Positions 10,187 through 22,140 of a stretch of 64,000 nt of DNA are shown one piece after another. The translations under genes were made by a program, and so were the position numbers. Every line of letters begins with the position of its first letter. The stretch's first letter is position 1. The DNA is from Hyparrhenia diplandra. Its lineage: Eukaryota > Streptophyta > Magnoliopsida > Poales > Poaceae. The notes under the pieces are model-generated. The model saw only the letters and a program-made list of their open reading frames with translations, ran no database searches and was not told the DNA's origin. The stretch covers positions 434,001-498,000 of the forward strand of contig JADLZK010001339.1 of assembly GCA_015847255.1 (NCBI GenBank). Direction: 5' to 3'.

Positions 10187-10958
10187 CTGGACACGCCACG
10201 CCACGGTCTTCCCCAAGTTGCAACTCATCTCCAACTCACCGCCACGTCACCCTCGGATTCAGCAGACATGTCGCCAATGTTTCGGTCGTAACTCCATCAT
10301 ACGATATTGAAACGGGCGATCTTGGACTCTATGGAAAGGGGATGACAACGCCGTCATTTTGGATCTGGTCCCAGCTCTAGATGGCCCGTGGATCATTCTG
10401 TGTGACCACGGCAAGGTGTCTGGTCACTGCTTTGGGCCAATTTGGCCATGTATCGTGTCGGGCCTTAAGCCCAAGTTGTGGACGCCCCAACCCCGCCGCC
10501 CCCCAACCCTAGGTCGAGCCTTAGACTATAAACACAGCCTCGCCACCGCTAGTCACTTTCGGATTTTGTTTAGTTTGAGTTTTCCATCGAGAAACTTGAT
10601 TGATTCATTGTAACCGTGAAGATTATTCCGCTTACGGTAATCCAAGGCCCCGTTCTTGTTCTTCACACTGCGGGCGATTAGTCCTTTTGTGATCCGAGCC
10701 TCGAACCCCATCAATTCCGTTCGTCATTCATATTTGCAATATTCAGATTGGCGTTCTTATCCGTTTCTTGCCGTGTTCTCGATTCGCTTGCGTGAAAGCC
10801 TTCTTGGCGAGGTCAATCAAGTCGCGCTTGGTTGATAACCATTGGAGCCGTGGTGTAGCGGTTGCAGGGTCGAATTGTGTTGATTCGGGCCGGACCGCCA
10901 ACGCCGAAGTTCTCCACCAATCGATTTACCACGCACCTCACGGAAGATCGGGCCGGAC
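10168..10958 (+). repeat. Element D 3' LTR
   Basis: Starts TGATGAGGACATCACC after the purine tract and matches the 5' LTR, including TATAAA at 10527-10532. It ends near GGAAGATCGGGCCGGACC, after which GC-rich host sequence resumes. Confidence 0.88.
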
Positions 10959-11253
10959 CGCCGCCAGCAGTTGTCCGAGGGGTACGCCGATGGTGACCGA
11001 AATGTCGTTGTACCCGCCCAAGGGGTTGGCATCGCGGGCTACAAGTATCCTCTCGAGACCCTTCGGGATGGGCACGTGAGATGACATTACAGTGGGGGTG
11101 GTTGTCGCAGCACACGCCGAGAAAAAAAAAGCCACAAAGGCGCTTAGGGACGAAAGCCGACGAGTCGCCGAGAAGGATTTGACCGCCGCGCGCCCCTCGC
11201 GGGCGAGGATTCCGGGTGTCGTGGTGGTCAGCTTTGTCAGCGCTGACATCCCG
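10959..11253. other. GC-rich remnant of an older gypsy element
   Basis: About 295 bases lie between element D and solo LTR E. It has high GC content and codon-like sequence on the minus strand (VARDANPLGGYND, with an upstream Ala/Phe-rich stretch), but no motif I recognise. It ends ACATCCCG, part of E's target duplication. Confidence 0.4.
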
Positions 11254-12171
11254 ATGAGGACATCACTCTTTCAGATGCACAAGATGAACCTCTCGTTGGA
11301 CATTCAAGGTCCAATTACAAGAGCACGCCGACACGACAATTAAATTTTTACAGTGAGCTCGTTCCTAAGCAAGTCTTTATATGATTTTGAGAATAGATTG
11401 CTACCTAATGATTGTATTGTGCTTAGGAATCATGGAGAGGACCAGAGTGTCCATAAGGGATGGCTTGGAGGCGTGGAGGATCAGGAAGGGCGCCCAAGAC
11501 AAGGTGGAGACCCAAACCGAAGTCGATTTCGAGCCTGTTTCGAGTCCAGGACCAGCAAGGAGTAAAACGGTCGCCCAGGATGCATGCGGGCTTCGTTTTC
11601 TACGATCCACCCATGGTTGGAAACATAATTTCATAAGGAAACCAATGGCGTTGGTTTCAGGTCCAAACTCGTTCGAGTCGTCAGGAAACGCCGAAACAAG
11701 TCAGCATCCAGAATCTGTTCCGTGCTGCGTCACCGCTTTTGGTCCAACGGACCGTGTATCGATGTTGAGCCCATTAGGGGCGCGCCCAGGGGTGGTGACG
11801 ACCCTTAGACCTATGTATTCAGCCGCGCCACTCTCGTTAGGTTTCGGTTTTGCTTAGATTATTCTCACAAGAACGGTTTCGCCGCTTTCATCGGGTTTGT
11901 GAGACCCCAACTCGTGAGATTAATCATTCATCTACAAATTGGTTGCATTCTTCCTTGTTCTTGCTTGTGTTCTTCGATTCGCAGGCAAAGGACTTAGCCT
12001 TTTGGCGAGGTCAACCGCGGCAACGCCGGTTGATAACCGCAGGAGACGGATGCCGCGATTGCGGGGTTTCGGATCGAGTTGTTCGGAAGCCGGATCGAAT
12101 TGTGTCTCGCTTCTACCAAATCGAGTTATCGTAACCTTTCGGAAGATCAGGCCACCTTAGTTCCCATTACA
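11254..12171 (+). mobile_element. Solo LTR E, related to the element D family
   Basis: The left end GATGAGGACATCAC and the right end with CGGAAGATCAGGCCACC resemble the LTR ends of element D, while the middle differs. Flanks share ACATCCCG (11246-11253 and 12169-12176), containing a 5-bp duplication TCCCG if the LTR ends ATTACA. There is no primer site, coding sequence or second LTR. The first base of the expected TGATGAGG is missing, so the exact left end is uncertain by 1-2 bases. Confidence 0.75.
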
Positions 12172-14263
12172 TCCCGCCTATCCTTGTTGTCGCTGGGCCC
12201 GCTGTCGACACGGCAGATGCCGAGCGGCGCCCCGGGCGCGGAGAGGATCTCGGGTGAACTGTCCCAATCCGTCCCTCCTCCCGAAGAAGGGGGTCGGGCG
12301 AGTCGCCGATTTCCGCCCCATCGGGACCTCGCTGAAGGCCTCCTTGGGTCGCCTTGCTTGTTGATGATGTGTCGAGGTTGGTTGCTTCCTTGGTTGATTG
12401 CGCCGAGGGTGCCATTTATTTTAGCACCGACAAGAAGCCTCGAGCCTCCGAAGAGGTGGGGCCACCTTTTCGCAGGTTTAGAGGATGCTTGACGTGGCGT
12501 CTTTTGTCTATTGTTGAGAATTTTTCCGAGGGGTGCGCTTGTGGCCGGGTGTCCGGTTCCTGCCCCTGAGAGGCGTGCAAATGTCCGTCCGGGGTTTATG
12601 CGTGGCGAGACTCCTTTTCTGTCCCCTCCACCGTGCATCCGTTCGCATGGCGTAGAGGGATAGGCTGGGCGCTCCCGGCGGGTGGCGCCAAGCTCCGGGC
12701 GGAGGCGGCCGAGTTTTGAAGGCGACGGGTCATTTCGCCTTCCCACGATGGAAGGTGAAACACCGCGTCCCCTCGCTATAAATGACCGCAGCCCATGCGG
12801 TCGCCTCCCGTCTCACGCCGCTTGCCATTGGTTCATGATTTTTTCCTTCTCACCTTCTTCCCTTCCTTCGACCTGATGGAGGCCGGCGGTTCGGGCGGTG
12901 GTCGTCATCTTCCCCACCCGGCCCGTATCTTCGTCGGGGCGGATCTTTCCTCGTTGGGGAGCCCCCGGTCGCCCGTAGGTGGCGCTCGAGCTGCTACCGC
13001 CGTGGAGACCCCTATCACGGTGCATGTCCCTTCCGTCGCCTCTACCTTCCAAGAGCTGCTTGTGAGGGGATGCATTGGCGAGGCGGCGGACGCGGCGGCG
13101 ATCTCCGTCGACCTCACGGAGCAGCAAATGGTGCTCATCCGCGCCCAACGTTCGAACTTGAGCGAGCACGCTGCGGTAGGTGTCTTCTTTCTTCTCGAAA
13201 GGAATCTCCTCAGTCCCGTTCTCGATTCGCATTTGCTTGTTTTCGCGGCGCGGCCGACGCCGAGGCTAAACGCCGCTGGCTGCCCGTCGCGGGCGGCTGT
13301 TGTCTTCACGATGGCACGATTTGGTCGGGCGGCCCTGAGATCGCTCACCGGCATCGACCATAGGGACGTGAGGGGTTTCTCCATGGGAGACGCTAGTGTC
13401 ATATCGGGTGCAGGCCTCCCTACTACTCCCGTGCGGTCACGTCGTGGTCGCCTCCACCGACATCGCCGCCATCATCGCGAAGAGGAGGCGGCGGCAAAGC
13501 GGGCGACGGGCCACGCGGCGGGCGCGCGTGCTGCCTCCGGTGAAGCGAGGGCACCCTAAAGGGTAGAGGCCCTTTCCGAGGTGGAAGTTGTAGCCGCCGC
13601 AGGTGGATGCAGAGCGTGTGTGTCTCTCGCCGATGCGGCCGCCCAGGAGCTTAACGCCCTGTAGCAGCCGCGCCGCCTCTTTTTTCCTTTTCCTCTTCCC
13701 CAGAGTTTTGAGTGTCCCTTGTGCGAGATCATTATAAATGAATAAGACATCGTGCCGTTAGTTCAAGTATTCATTTGATCATATTTTCTTCATTGAAATC
13801 CGCGGAATGCAAGAGTAAGCAAGTGTCACACTTGCCTTGCCGGGCTTGGCTAGCACACCCGACGGGCGTAGCCCCCGAGGCCCCCGGGTGGGGTGTCTAT
13901 CTCCCTCGGGGTCTGTTTACTTACCTCGCGCTGCTTGTCTCCCACTTATGTTAGGCGGGCGAAACTTCAAGGACGCTTCCGGGGGTCGGTGCCTCAAGAC
14001 CTCTTTTTCGCTTACCTTTGTAGTTTGATTCTTTGCCCAGGGGTGTTCGTTTTGCGTGATTACAGTCCCCCGAGCCCTCGTGGCACGCGCAGCCCGCCTC
14101 GTGGTACTTGCAATTATTCGTAAACCCTCGGTCTATCTCTTTCACGAGAAGTGGGGTGGTCAAGGCGATCTGCCCTCGGCGGACGAGGCCGCCTTGATCC
14201 AGTGAGCTGTTAACGGGTAGTCCAAGTGGGGGCCCATGCCCCATTTGATAGAGGTTGACTGCG
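12172..14263. other. GC-rich gypsy-type remnant between E and A
   Basis: About 2.1 kb of GC-rich sequence. A TATAAAT element lies at about 12777, an ATG-led frame at 12876-13559, a TATAAAT near 13733 and then text of the kind found in non-coding interiors of large grass gypsy elements (AGCCCCCGAGGCCCCCGG, CAGTCCCCCGAGCCCTCGTG). It ends with the CTGCG duplicated by element A. No clear domain was seen apart from the open frame described separately. Confidence 0.45.
12876..13559 (+). pseudogene. Unidentified gag-like ORF fragment
   Basis: The ATG at 12876 lies about 100 bases after a TATAAAT box and opens a frame starting MEAGGSGGGRHLPHPARIF, then a region with VASTFQELLVRGCIGEAAD and LTEQQMVLIRAQRSNLSEHA, and an Arg/Ala-rich end. 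The Ala-rich charged composition recalls the C-terminal coiled-coil part of gag in grass elements, but I recognise no domain. The frame probably changes phase near 13250. Confidence 0.3.
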
Positions 14264-15701
14264 TGTTGACACCTGTTATAGCATAATATTACTAGTCAAC
14301 TAAACATGGATAAGGGCTTAAAATGAATATCAACATAGACTAGGGGTCTAACTAACATAATTCCACCAGCTTTGGTGATTCTGTGACTTTATAGGGACTT
14401 ATCAGATAAACACAGAGAAGAATGGAGAAAGATCCAGAATATATCTCACATACGATGACAAGACTTAACCGTGAAGTAACTCGACCCAAAATGTGGACTA
14501 AAACACTCTAGAAGATACCAGAAGACACCAGGAGAGACGAGAAGACGAGGGGAGTCTACCCCCTGGCGGCCGGCCGCCAAATCCACCCAGGCCGCCAGGG
14601 GTGGGACCCACCTGGCATCCTCATCTTCTTAGGTCGGTTTGTAACCGACCTTGAGGTTGTATCTACACCGTTATTGAAGGTCGGTTTGATCCAATGGTCA
14701 TCGTTCATCGCCAAGGCCTATATAAGAAGACCCCCTGACCCCAGGGTTAAACCCTAATTCATTCTATGTCATTCTATTTCATTATCTCTAAGTTGTAGAG
14801 GTGTCCCAATGTAAGGATAATCTCTCCCTTAGGGATTAGTGAATTAGAAGTAGATTAGTCATGTAATTAGAAATAGATTAGCCATGTAATTAGAACTAGA
14901 TTAGATCTAACTTAGATCTAATCAAGGGTAAAGGAGAGAGGAGCTATGCTCCTGTTCTGGAGATGTCTACAGAGTTTGGTATGTCTTGTATCCTTTCTTT
15001 GTAAGACTTATGATTCATATATTTATCTTCTCTATTTACTTCCATGACTTTCATATATTTGGTTAAGTATAGTTGTTATGCTATTGCATGGGATCTCCGC
15101 TCGTATTGAGGACTCTAGTTATGCAAGGTAGCTAGAGTAGTAATCGATAGTGTAGACTTGGTGTCTAGGCTATTGGTTACCTGAGGTTGCGCCCAAACCT
15201 ACGGATAGTTGTGGCAGCCCGGGGGTGACAAAACTGTCGAGCCTTTGTAGTCCACCACGTATGGGTTGGTGTTTTCGTAGAGCTTCCGGCAGCCTTCTCG
15301 ACTACTTTCTTCCCGTCTTCTTCGAGAGTTGGGACGGACTCTTTGCTCCAAAGTGCATTAGTATAATTGCTATCATAGAACCTAAGTAATAGAGACTTAC
15401 CCAAGAACCTTGATCTCTCCCTTTGACCTCTTGATTTGTTTAGTTATTCTTGGATATCATAGGTAGGTTATTATTTTATGCATTGATATTTACTTATCCC
15501 TTAACAATTACCTCCTCACTTTAGTCTAGTGGTTTGCTAAGTTAGTGGATACATGATTGTGACTTATTAGAATTCTTTAGCCAAAGCTTCCCCTGTGGAT
15601 ACGATACTCTAGAATACTCATCCTAGGGAAAAGCTACAATGGTAGGTGTTCTCAGGCGCTTGCGAATCCTTCATATTTTTAGCTCTTAACAAATACCAAC
15701 A
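14264..15701 (+). repeat. Element A 5' LTR
   Basis: 1438 bp, TGTTGACACC...TACCAACA, followed by a degenerate tRNA-Asp-like primer site beginning TGGCGATTCTTC at 15710. Matches 20112-21462 closely. Confidence 0.92.
14561..14757 (+). promoter_or_regulatory. Element A LTR promoter
   Basis: Perfect 14-bp palindrome GGCGGCCGGCCGCC (14565-14578); inverted repeat GGTCGGTT (14632-14639), TGT spacer, AACCGACC (14643-14650); a further GGTCGGTT (14679-14686); TATATAA (14719-14725); telobox AAACCCTAA (14749-14757). The 3' LTR keeps the first GGTCGGTT, TATATAA (20482-20488) and the telobox (20512-20520). Its other two boxes have mutated to AACCAACC and GGTCAGTT. Confidence 0.65.
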
Positions 15702-17084
15702 AGCTTTTTTGGCGATTCTTCTGGGAAGCAATTGGCGTAAAAGATTTTAATAATGATCTTGATGTCTCGCTAATTTAGTGTATCACTAGCTTTAGTAGGA
15801 TTATCCTTGTTCTGTTGAGTTGTGGAATAGACGGGACAAAAGATGTCGTTGCGACCGTCCGACAAGATTCCATGAGAAAAGAAGAAAGATTGAAGAACCT
15901 AGGGTGTCCGATCATACAAAGATTCATCAACATGGAACCCCTCGCTATCTCAAGGTACATATTTAAATTCTAATCATTTATAGATTGGAGAAGAAGTCGC
16001 CATCACAAGAATTCAATGCACACATCTCAAGTGATGTACATAGAAGTTGCATCTCACGGTAAGTATGATCAATAAAGGTGAGAAAGTCTTGCTCATGGAC
16101 TATAAATTGATTGAGTAGTTATCATTTAATTTCTTGCATTGCATTGCATGTTGACTTGATTAACTCATGCATTCACTCCGCTTAGTTTATGTTCTATTAT
16201 AGTAGATCCATTGCATGTTTAGTCCTTTACATACATCCAAGTCATTTGCATCTAAAAAAATCCTCACCATGATCATGCTCTTTCGTCTCTATTTGAGTAA
16301 ATCTCGTGATGTTTTCATGCCACCTTTGTTTGCTATAATATGCTATGGTTTGGAATATCTTCATACATCTCTTAAATGAAGGATGGTGCTTAGTTTAGGA
16401 GTGGTGATTTTACTTCCATTGGCTTTTAAATTAAGCGTGGTGCTTAGGTTAAAATGCCTTCCTAAATCAAATTGGACATGGTGTCTAGGTTGATTTTTTG
16501 AACTAATAGTATGTTGTAGTAGATCTTTGGTATATTATGTTGACTAACCCTTGTAGAAAACTCTCAAATCCAATTCGGGTAAGTCAAGAGATGAACTTAG
16601 ATCAGAGATGAGGCAAGGCATATGATGAACTCCAACCTTGTGCAAAAGGCACGGCTCATTCATGGAAGAATTGTAAGTATCAAATATCATTCACTCTGTC
16701 TTTTGCTATAAGTTACCTTTGCCTTGATCCGCATGCTAGAGTGCAACCATATAAATAAAATTTGTTATAAGACATGATAAATAAAAATCTGTGCTAAGAG
16801 TAAATAAAAAACCACCTTTTCATTAGCATAGATGAGATCATATGGACAATAACCCATATTTCAAAATATTGTTTTCCCTCGGGTATGTGTCCACTAACAT
16901 TTTGTAGGAAAGGATCTCGTGCTATGTCTATTCAATGGAGAAGAGTACCATATAACACGATCTAGAAAAGTAATCACTCAAAAGAAGTGGATGGACAAAG
17001 CTACAGGTCATAAGAACATCAAAGACAGGTAAGTGAATATAAATCACATATTTGTATACAACTTTTGTCTTATGTTCTAAAAGA

Positions 17085-17085
17085 A

Positions 17086-17122
<37 letters not shown>
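17085..17122. repeat. (AAT)n microsatellite
   Basis: About twelve AAT units in the interior of element A, followed by TATATAT. The corresponding part of B has only a short ATT run elsewhere (about 27950-27964). Confidence 0.9.
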
Positions 17123-19949
17123 TATATCCGAGCACATGAAGGCTCATGGTAAAAGAAACATGTTCCTAGGACAAGTTCCTTCGGGTATTCTTGGTCACTA
17201 AACTTGCAGGAACAAAGGATGAACAACATCTAAGGACATGGTGATTGCAAAAACACGATTAGGGGCGGTTCAAGCATTCACACTTAAAGTGTTAAGTGAC
17301 AGGAAGGCTCGAGCATGGGGGAGGAAGGTCGACTCCTCTAAAGATCATCCGTCATACTCCTCCTCTTCTCAAGCTCCCATCACTCGACATGCTGGTTTGC
17401 AATCCCTCTACTCACTATTACTTTGTCTCTCTAAGTTGGAATGTGTTTATAAATGTCATACATCAAAATCAAACGTAAGATATAATAAAATTTCCAACTA
17501 GAGAGAAAGTAATGGTGAGCATATAAAATTTCCAACCAAACTTTTTTTATGGCATAAAAGCAACCTTAAGCTCCATGACAATTCTACCCTTGTTTACAAT
17601 TACTTGTATATTCCTTCGGGTATGTGTTGTCAATTAAAATTGCAGGACTAAAACCATCGGAGGAGCTAAAAGGTCCTAGCACAATTTGAAGAACAAGAAA
17701 GAAAGGACAATGCAATAAAAGAGATAAGGAGCAACATACACAAGAGGCCAAAGAAGGAAAGCTTCGAAAGAAGAAGGAGAGAACCACCACAAGGTGTTAC
17801 GATGCTGTCAAACTCCGATATTAAGGTAACATCTTGAGGTAAGATGTCATTACTTAAGCTTTCCTCCCGAGGAATGGTTTGTTCATAAATAAAGAATTAA
17901 ACATGTTAGAGTAACAACCTTGCTCGATCCAACTTCATTAGCTCAACATGTTTTGTTCTTTTAAGTGTTCTTGCCACCGCTATCTTGATCTCATAGTCCT
18001 AGTCTTATAAAGCTAGAATGTTGCTTACTTTGCTTTGGAAGAATTATAATCATTCTTTTGATGTTTAGATAAGAAAACCCTTCCAAGAGTCAACGAGCTT
18101 GATTCGACCGCCGAAAGTTTTAATCACAAACAATCATGCTCAATCTTTTGATCTTGTCACCCAAGTTAGGTTTAAGAAAAGTGTATAATAAATCAAATCT
18201 ATCTTGTTTGATGTGCCTATGGTTAGAGAAGAATGAATGAAGTTTTTGTTCTGTTGGTGTTTTCCCCAAATGAGCCCATGCACTTGATCTCTACCATGAC
18301 TTTGCAAGCGGGACACACTTAGAGCAAAATGGTGGAGAAGCCTACCGGTCTCTCCGAATTCAACAAGTGAATGTCCTACAAGCATGCACACTAAACAAGA
18401 AGCTCGCTTTTACGCTTCACTCTAACTCATAAGACCAGCTAAGAACATGGGTGACGTCGTCCTTCACCATCTCAAGGAGCACGACCGTCAAGATCGGATA
18501 ATACACTCAAGGAAATTACAAGGTAAGAAGTCTCGTTCGGAGGACTTAAAACACTGAACCCTCGTAGAAAAAGGTAAGATCGGTAGTTATCTAATGCATA
18601 GCATATTTAGCTCCTTGCATTGCATAATCATTTTCCTTTAGCATATTTACATTATAGCACTAGCCTTGCATTAGAAAAAAGAAAAAAATAAATATTTGTT
18701 TGTTGCATATACATTGAAAAGCTCTAAGCCCCATGTGAGTAATTTTGTGGAGTGTAACAACCCACAAGGATATTTATTGTGGTGGCATAAAATAAAATAA
18801 ATATGCATGCATCATCATCTTTATCTCGCATAGAAAATCCAAAAATATTATTGATCTTTGAACTATTGTCTTAATGGAATAATCATAATTTTTTGGCAAC
18901 AAGAAGCTAAGTGGCTAAAACCACTAACGCTTAACAAGTTTTACTAGCTTTTTGTTGTCTATTTGAGTTCAAGCATGAGATCCCAAGGAAGAGAGACATG
19001 ACACACATGGTGTCCAGCGTTAAAGAAGATCAATCAGCCACCATCACTATCTACCTCTACTTCCAACCATCAAGAACATCGAAGACTATGTCAACATCCA
19101 TTTTCGGGGAGTGCAACCCCCATGTATCCGAATAAGTATCCCCGTATCTTATTTACTACTAGCTAGTTTTGTTTGCTTTATTAGAAAGAAATAAAAAGAT
19201 GCATAACTAAGGAAACCAAATAAATAGAGTCTATCTAAGTCTTTATTAAAGAGCCTTTAATAGAGTGTGAGAATAAAATAAACTCAAGATAATCTCTAGC
19301 CTTGGAGATGATGAATAGTTACTCCGTCGTAATTCCTTTCATGTACCTATCTTTCAAGCTTAATTTCTCTCAAGCTTTTAATGCAACTACTTTGACTTGA
19401 GATTGCTTTGAACCTAAAACCTATGGGTAGCAAATGCTTGCTCAAGTCTAGGTGATTGACAGATATGATATATGAGAGTCCGAGTTGCTATTTATCTTAC
19501 TCCTAGTGATACTAGATTTACGGAGATTTATCTTTGAAAATTAAAGTGCACATGATAAGTTTCTGTGTGACAAGAGTGTTGAACCTCCTAGCACAGACCA
19601 TATATACATGCTCCCTAGATTAGGAAAACCCTTTGCCATATATATAGGTCGCTTGCTTTGCATTGAGTCATGCTAATCATGCACACTCCACCCCGCTCCA
19701 CTCTACTCCACTTGCATTTATGCTACTTCTACCCTGGAAGTACGCATCCACAAAGCATCCACCAAATATCTACCAAAAATGTTCTACTCCTATCCTCGGA
19801 GAGAGAACAACCAAAAATATTCCCTATACCCATCCACTCACACATTTCTAGCCAATGTCTTACGAAGCCCCATAACATTTGTCTATCTCTCAAAAGTTAT
19901 ATCAAAAGAGATTTGGGTTGTAGAATAAAAAAAAAGAGAAAGAAAGAAA

Positions 19950-20096
19950 GGGGAGATGAAAAATGGACAAGTGTCCTACGGGCGAGTAGACCCTACCTCC
20001 CTAGAAAAAAGAAAAGAATAAAGGAGAGTTATGGACAAGTGTCCGCAATAAAACAATGGGTACTTAGATGCCCGCCTCTCCATGAAAAAATATAGA
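19950..20096 (+). other. Conserved 3'-domain module with two GGACAAGTGTCC boxes (element A)
   Basis: Boxes at 19965-19976 and 20033-20044 flank GGGCGAGTAGACCCTACCTC and a purine-rich stretch; CAATGGGTACTTAGATGCCC follows. The same block, in the same sense relative to each element, is found in B, H and L, and partly in K. Confidence 0.8.
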
Positions 20097-20111
20097 GAAA
20101 AAAAAGAAAGT

Positions 20112-21462
20112 GATACATAATTCCAAAAGCTTTGGTGATTCTCGTGACTTTCTGAGGACTTATCGGATAAACACGAGAGAAGAATGGAGAAAGATCCAAA
20201 ATATATCTCACATACGATGAAAAGACTTAACCGTGAAGTAATTCGACCCAAAATGTGGACTAAAACACTCTAGAAGATACGAGAAGACACCGGGAGAGAC
20301 GAGAAGACGAGGGAGTCTACCCCTCGGCGGCCGCCAAAGTTAATCTAGGCCGGCCGCCGGTGTGGGACCCAATTGTCATCCTCATCTTCTTAGGTCGGTT
20401 TGTAACCAACCTTGAGGTTGTATCTACAATGCGTTATTGAAGGTCAGTTTGATCCAATGGTCATCGTTCATCGCCAAGGCCTATATAAGAAGACCCCCTG
20501 ACCCCAGGGTTAAACCCTAATTCATTCTATGTCATTCTATTTCATTATCTCTAAGCTGTAGAGGTGTCCCAATGTAAGGATAATCTCTCCCTTAGGGATT
20601 AGTGAATTAGAAGTAGATTAGTCATGTAATTAGAAATAGATTAGACATGTAACTAGAACTAGATTAGATCTAACTTAGATCTAATCAAGAGTAAAGGAGA
20701 GAGGAGCTATGCTCACGTTCGAGATGTCTCACAGAGTTTGGTATGTCTTGTATCCTTTCTTTGTAAGACTTATGATTCATATATTTATCTTCTCTATTTA
20801 CTTCCATGACTTTCATATATTTGGTTATGTATAGTTGTTATGCTATTGCATGGGATCTCCGCTCGTATTGAGGACTCTAGTTATACAAGGTAGCTAGAGT
20901 AGTAATCGATAGTGTAGACTTGGTGTCTAGGCTATTGGTTACCCGAGGTTGCGCCCAAACCTACGGATAGTTGTGGTAGCCCCGGGGGTGACACAATGTC
21001 GGGCCTTTGTAGTCCACCACGTATGGGTTGGTGTTTCGTGGAGAGCAGGGCAGCCTTCTCCCGACTACTTTCTTCCCGTCTTCTTCGAGAGTTGCGACGG
21101 ACTTTGCTCCAAAGTGCATTAGTATAATTGCTATCATAGAACCTAAGTAATAGAGAATTACCCAGGAACCTTGATCTCTCCCTTTGACCTCTTGATTAGT
21201 TTAGTTATTCTTGGATATCTTAGGTAGGTTATTATTTTATGCATTGATATTTACTTATCCCTTAACAATTACCTCCTCACTTTAGTCTAGTGGTTTGCTA
21301 AGTTAGTGGATACATGATTGTGACTTATTAGAATTCTTTAGCCAAAGCTTCCCTGTGGATACGATACTCTAGAATACTCATCCTAGGGAAAAGCTACAAT
21401 GGTAGGTGTTCTGTGCGCTTGTAGAATCCTTCATATTTTTTAGCACTTAACATATACCAACA
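20112..21462 (+). repeat. Element A 3' LTR, 5'-truncated
   Basis: 1351 bp matching the 5' LTR from its ATAATTCCA region onward. The first ~110 bases and the polypurine tract are replaced directly by interior sequence, indicating a deletion after insertion. It ends TACCAACA before the CTGCG duplication. Confidence 0.88.
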
Positions 21463-22074
21463 CTGCGTGGCCTCGCGTGGCGCTCAACTAGGTGCCACTT
21501 AGGTATGTCAAGGGAGTCTCGGATCCATTCGATAGGATCCGAGGGCCCGGTGCCTCCCTCGGTGGGATCTTTTTACTTGACGCTTGGTGGCCTTGGACGC
21601 CGAAGGGTGTCCCGAGCCACGGGGCTCGGGCTGCGGGCCATGTAACGGACACACCCTTTGATGCCCCCGACTCGTGCCCCCGAGGCGGCTATCGAAACCC
21701 ATGCAGGCCCAAACCTTGAACCTCCGGACCGTGGGAGGTCCGGGAGCCTAGGTTTTGGCCGAGGGGGTTTGCCCTCGGCCCGGTCGCCTCGTCGTCCACC
21801 TTGCGGGGGCAATAGTGGGGCCTCCCCTCATCTGTTACATGGTGGTAGGTACACTTCCCTGTGCAACTAACAAGAATTGAAGACGAATTGACGGGATTGA
21901 CGGGACGGGAGGAGACTTACAGCGCGGTTGTTGAGGAATCTTTACAACGGGTCATCGCGCAAGAAATACGGGTGGGGGCCGCCTCGCTTTCCGCCATCCC
22001 TATAAATCGGGGGTCCTTGCCCCGCACCACCTCTTTCCCCGTTCTTGTTCTTTTCGCCGTTCATGCCCCTGTTT

Positions 22075-22078
<4 letters not shown>

Positions 22079-22105
<27 letters not shown>
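22079..22105. repeat. (GA)n microsatellite in a gag leader
   Basis: Thirteen GA units between the TATAAAT at about 22001 and the gag ATG at 22141. Confidence 0.92.
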
Positions 22106-22109
<4 letters not shown>

Positions 22110-22140
22110 TCGCCGTTCTTCTTCTTTGCTCGATCCTCCG

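Larger units (their letters stand above)
5964..10958 (+). mobile_element. Element D: internally deleted Ty3/gypsy retrotransposon
   Basis: The LTR at 5964-6763 matches that at 10168-10958. The primer site follows the first LTR, and the interior encodes gag with a zinc knuckle and an aspartic protease, ending directly at the polypurine tract. Reverse transcriptase, RNase H and integrase are absent, so about 3 kb expected after the protease was deleted. The element inserted into the GC-rich gypsy sequence on either side. A target duplication could not be fixed because both outer LTR ends are blurred by small indels. Confidence 0.85.
15702..20111 (+). other. Element A non-coding interior
   Basis: No polyprotein motif was found in six frames. 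Recurring pieces: CCTTCGGGTAT followed about 20 bases on by TGCAGGA or TGTAGGA (near 16877, 17187, 17612), TTGCATTGCAT blocks (16137, 18614), a GTGGTGGCATAAAA block near 18779 shared with B and L, and the GGACA-NN-TGTCC module near 19965-20044. The pre-LTR end is deleted into the LTR, so the hairpin and polypurine tract kept by B are missing. Confidence 0.7.
14264..21462 (+). mobile_element. Element A: non-coding gypsy-type LTR element (LARD-like)
   Basis: The element starts TGTTGACACCTG and ends TACCAACA, with target duplication CTGCG at 14259-14263 and 21463-21467. LTRs are 14264-15701 and 20112-21462 (the second lacks its first ~110 bases). The 4.4-kb interior has no gag, protease, RT or integrase frame. 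This is the structure of a large retrotransposon derivative (LARD), mobilised in trans. Element B is a close relative in the opposite orientation. Confidence 0.92.

Noticed and set aside
12147..12746. 199-codon minus-strand ORF in the GC-rich region
   Set aside because: Ser/Arg/Pro-rich low-complexity translation, overlaps the end of solo LTR E, and no conserved motif was seen; treated as a GC-driven open frame.
16928..17137. Tyr-rich minus-strand ORF
   Set aside because: Its poly-Tyr is the translation of the (AAT)n microsatellite.
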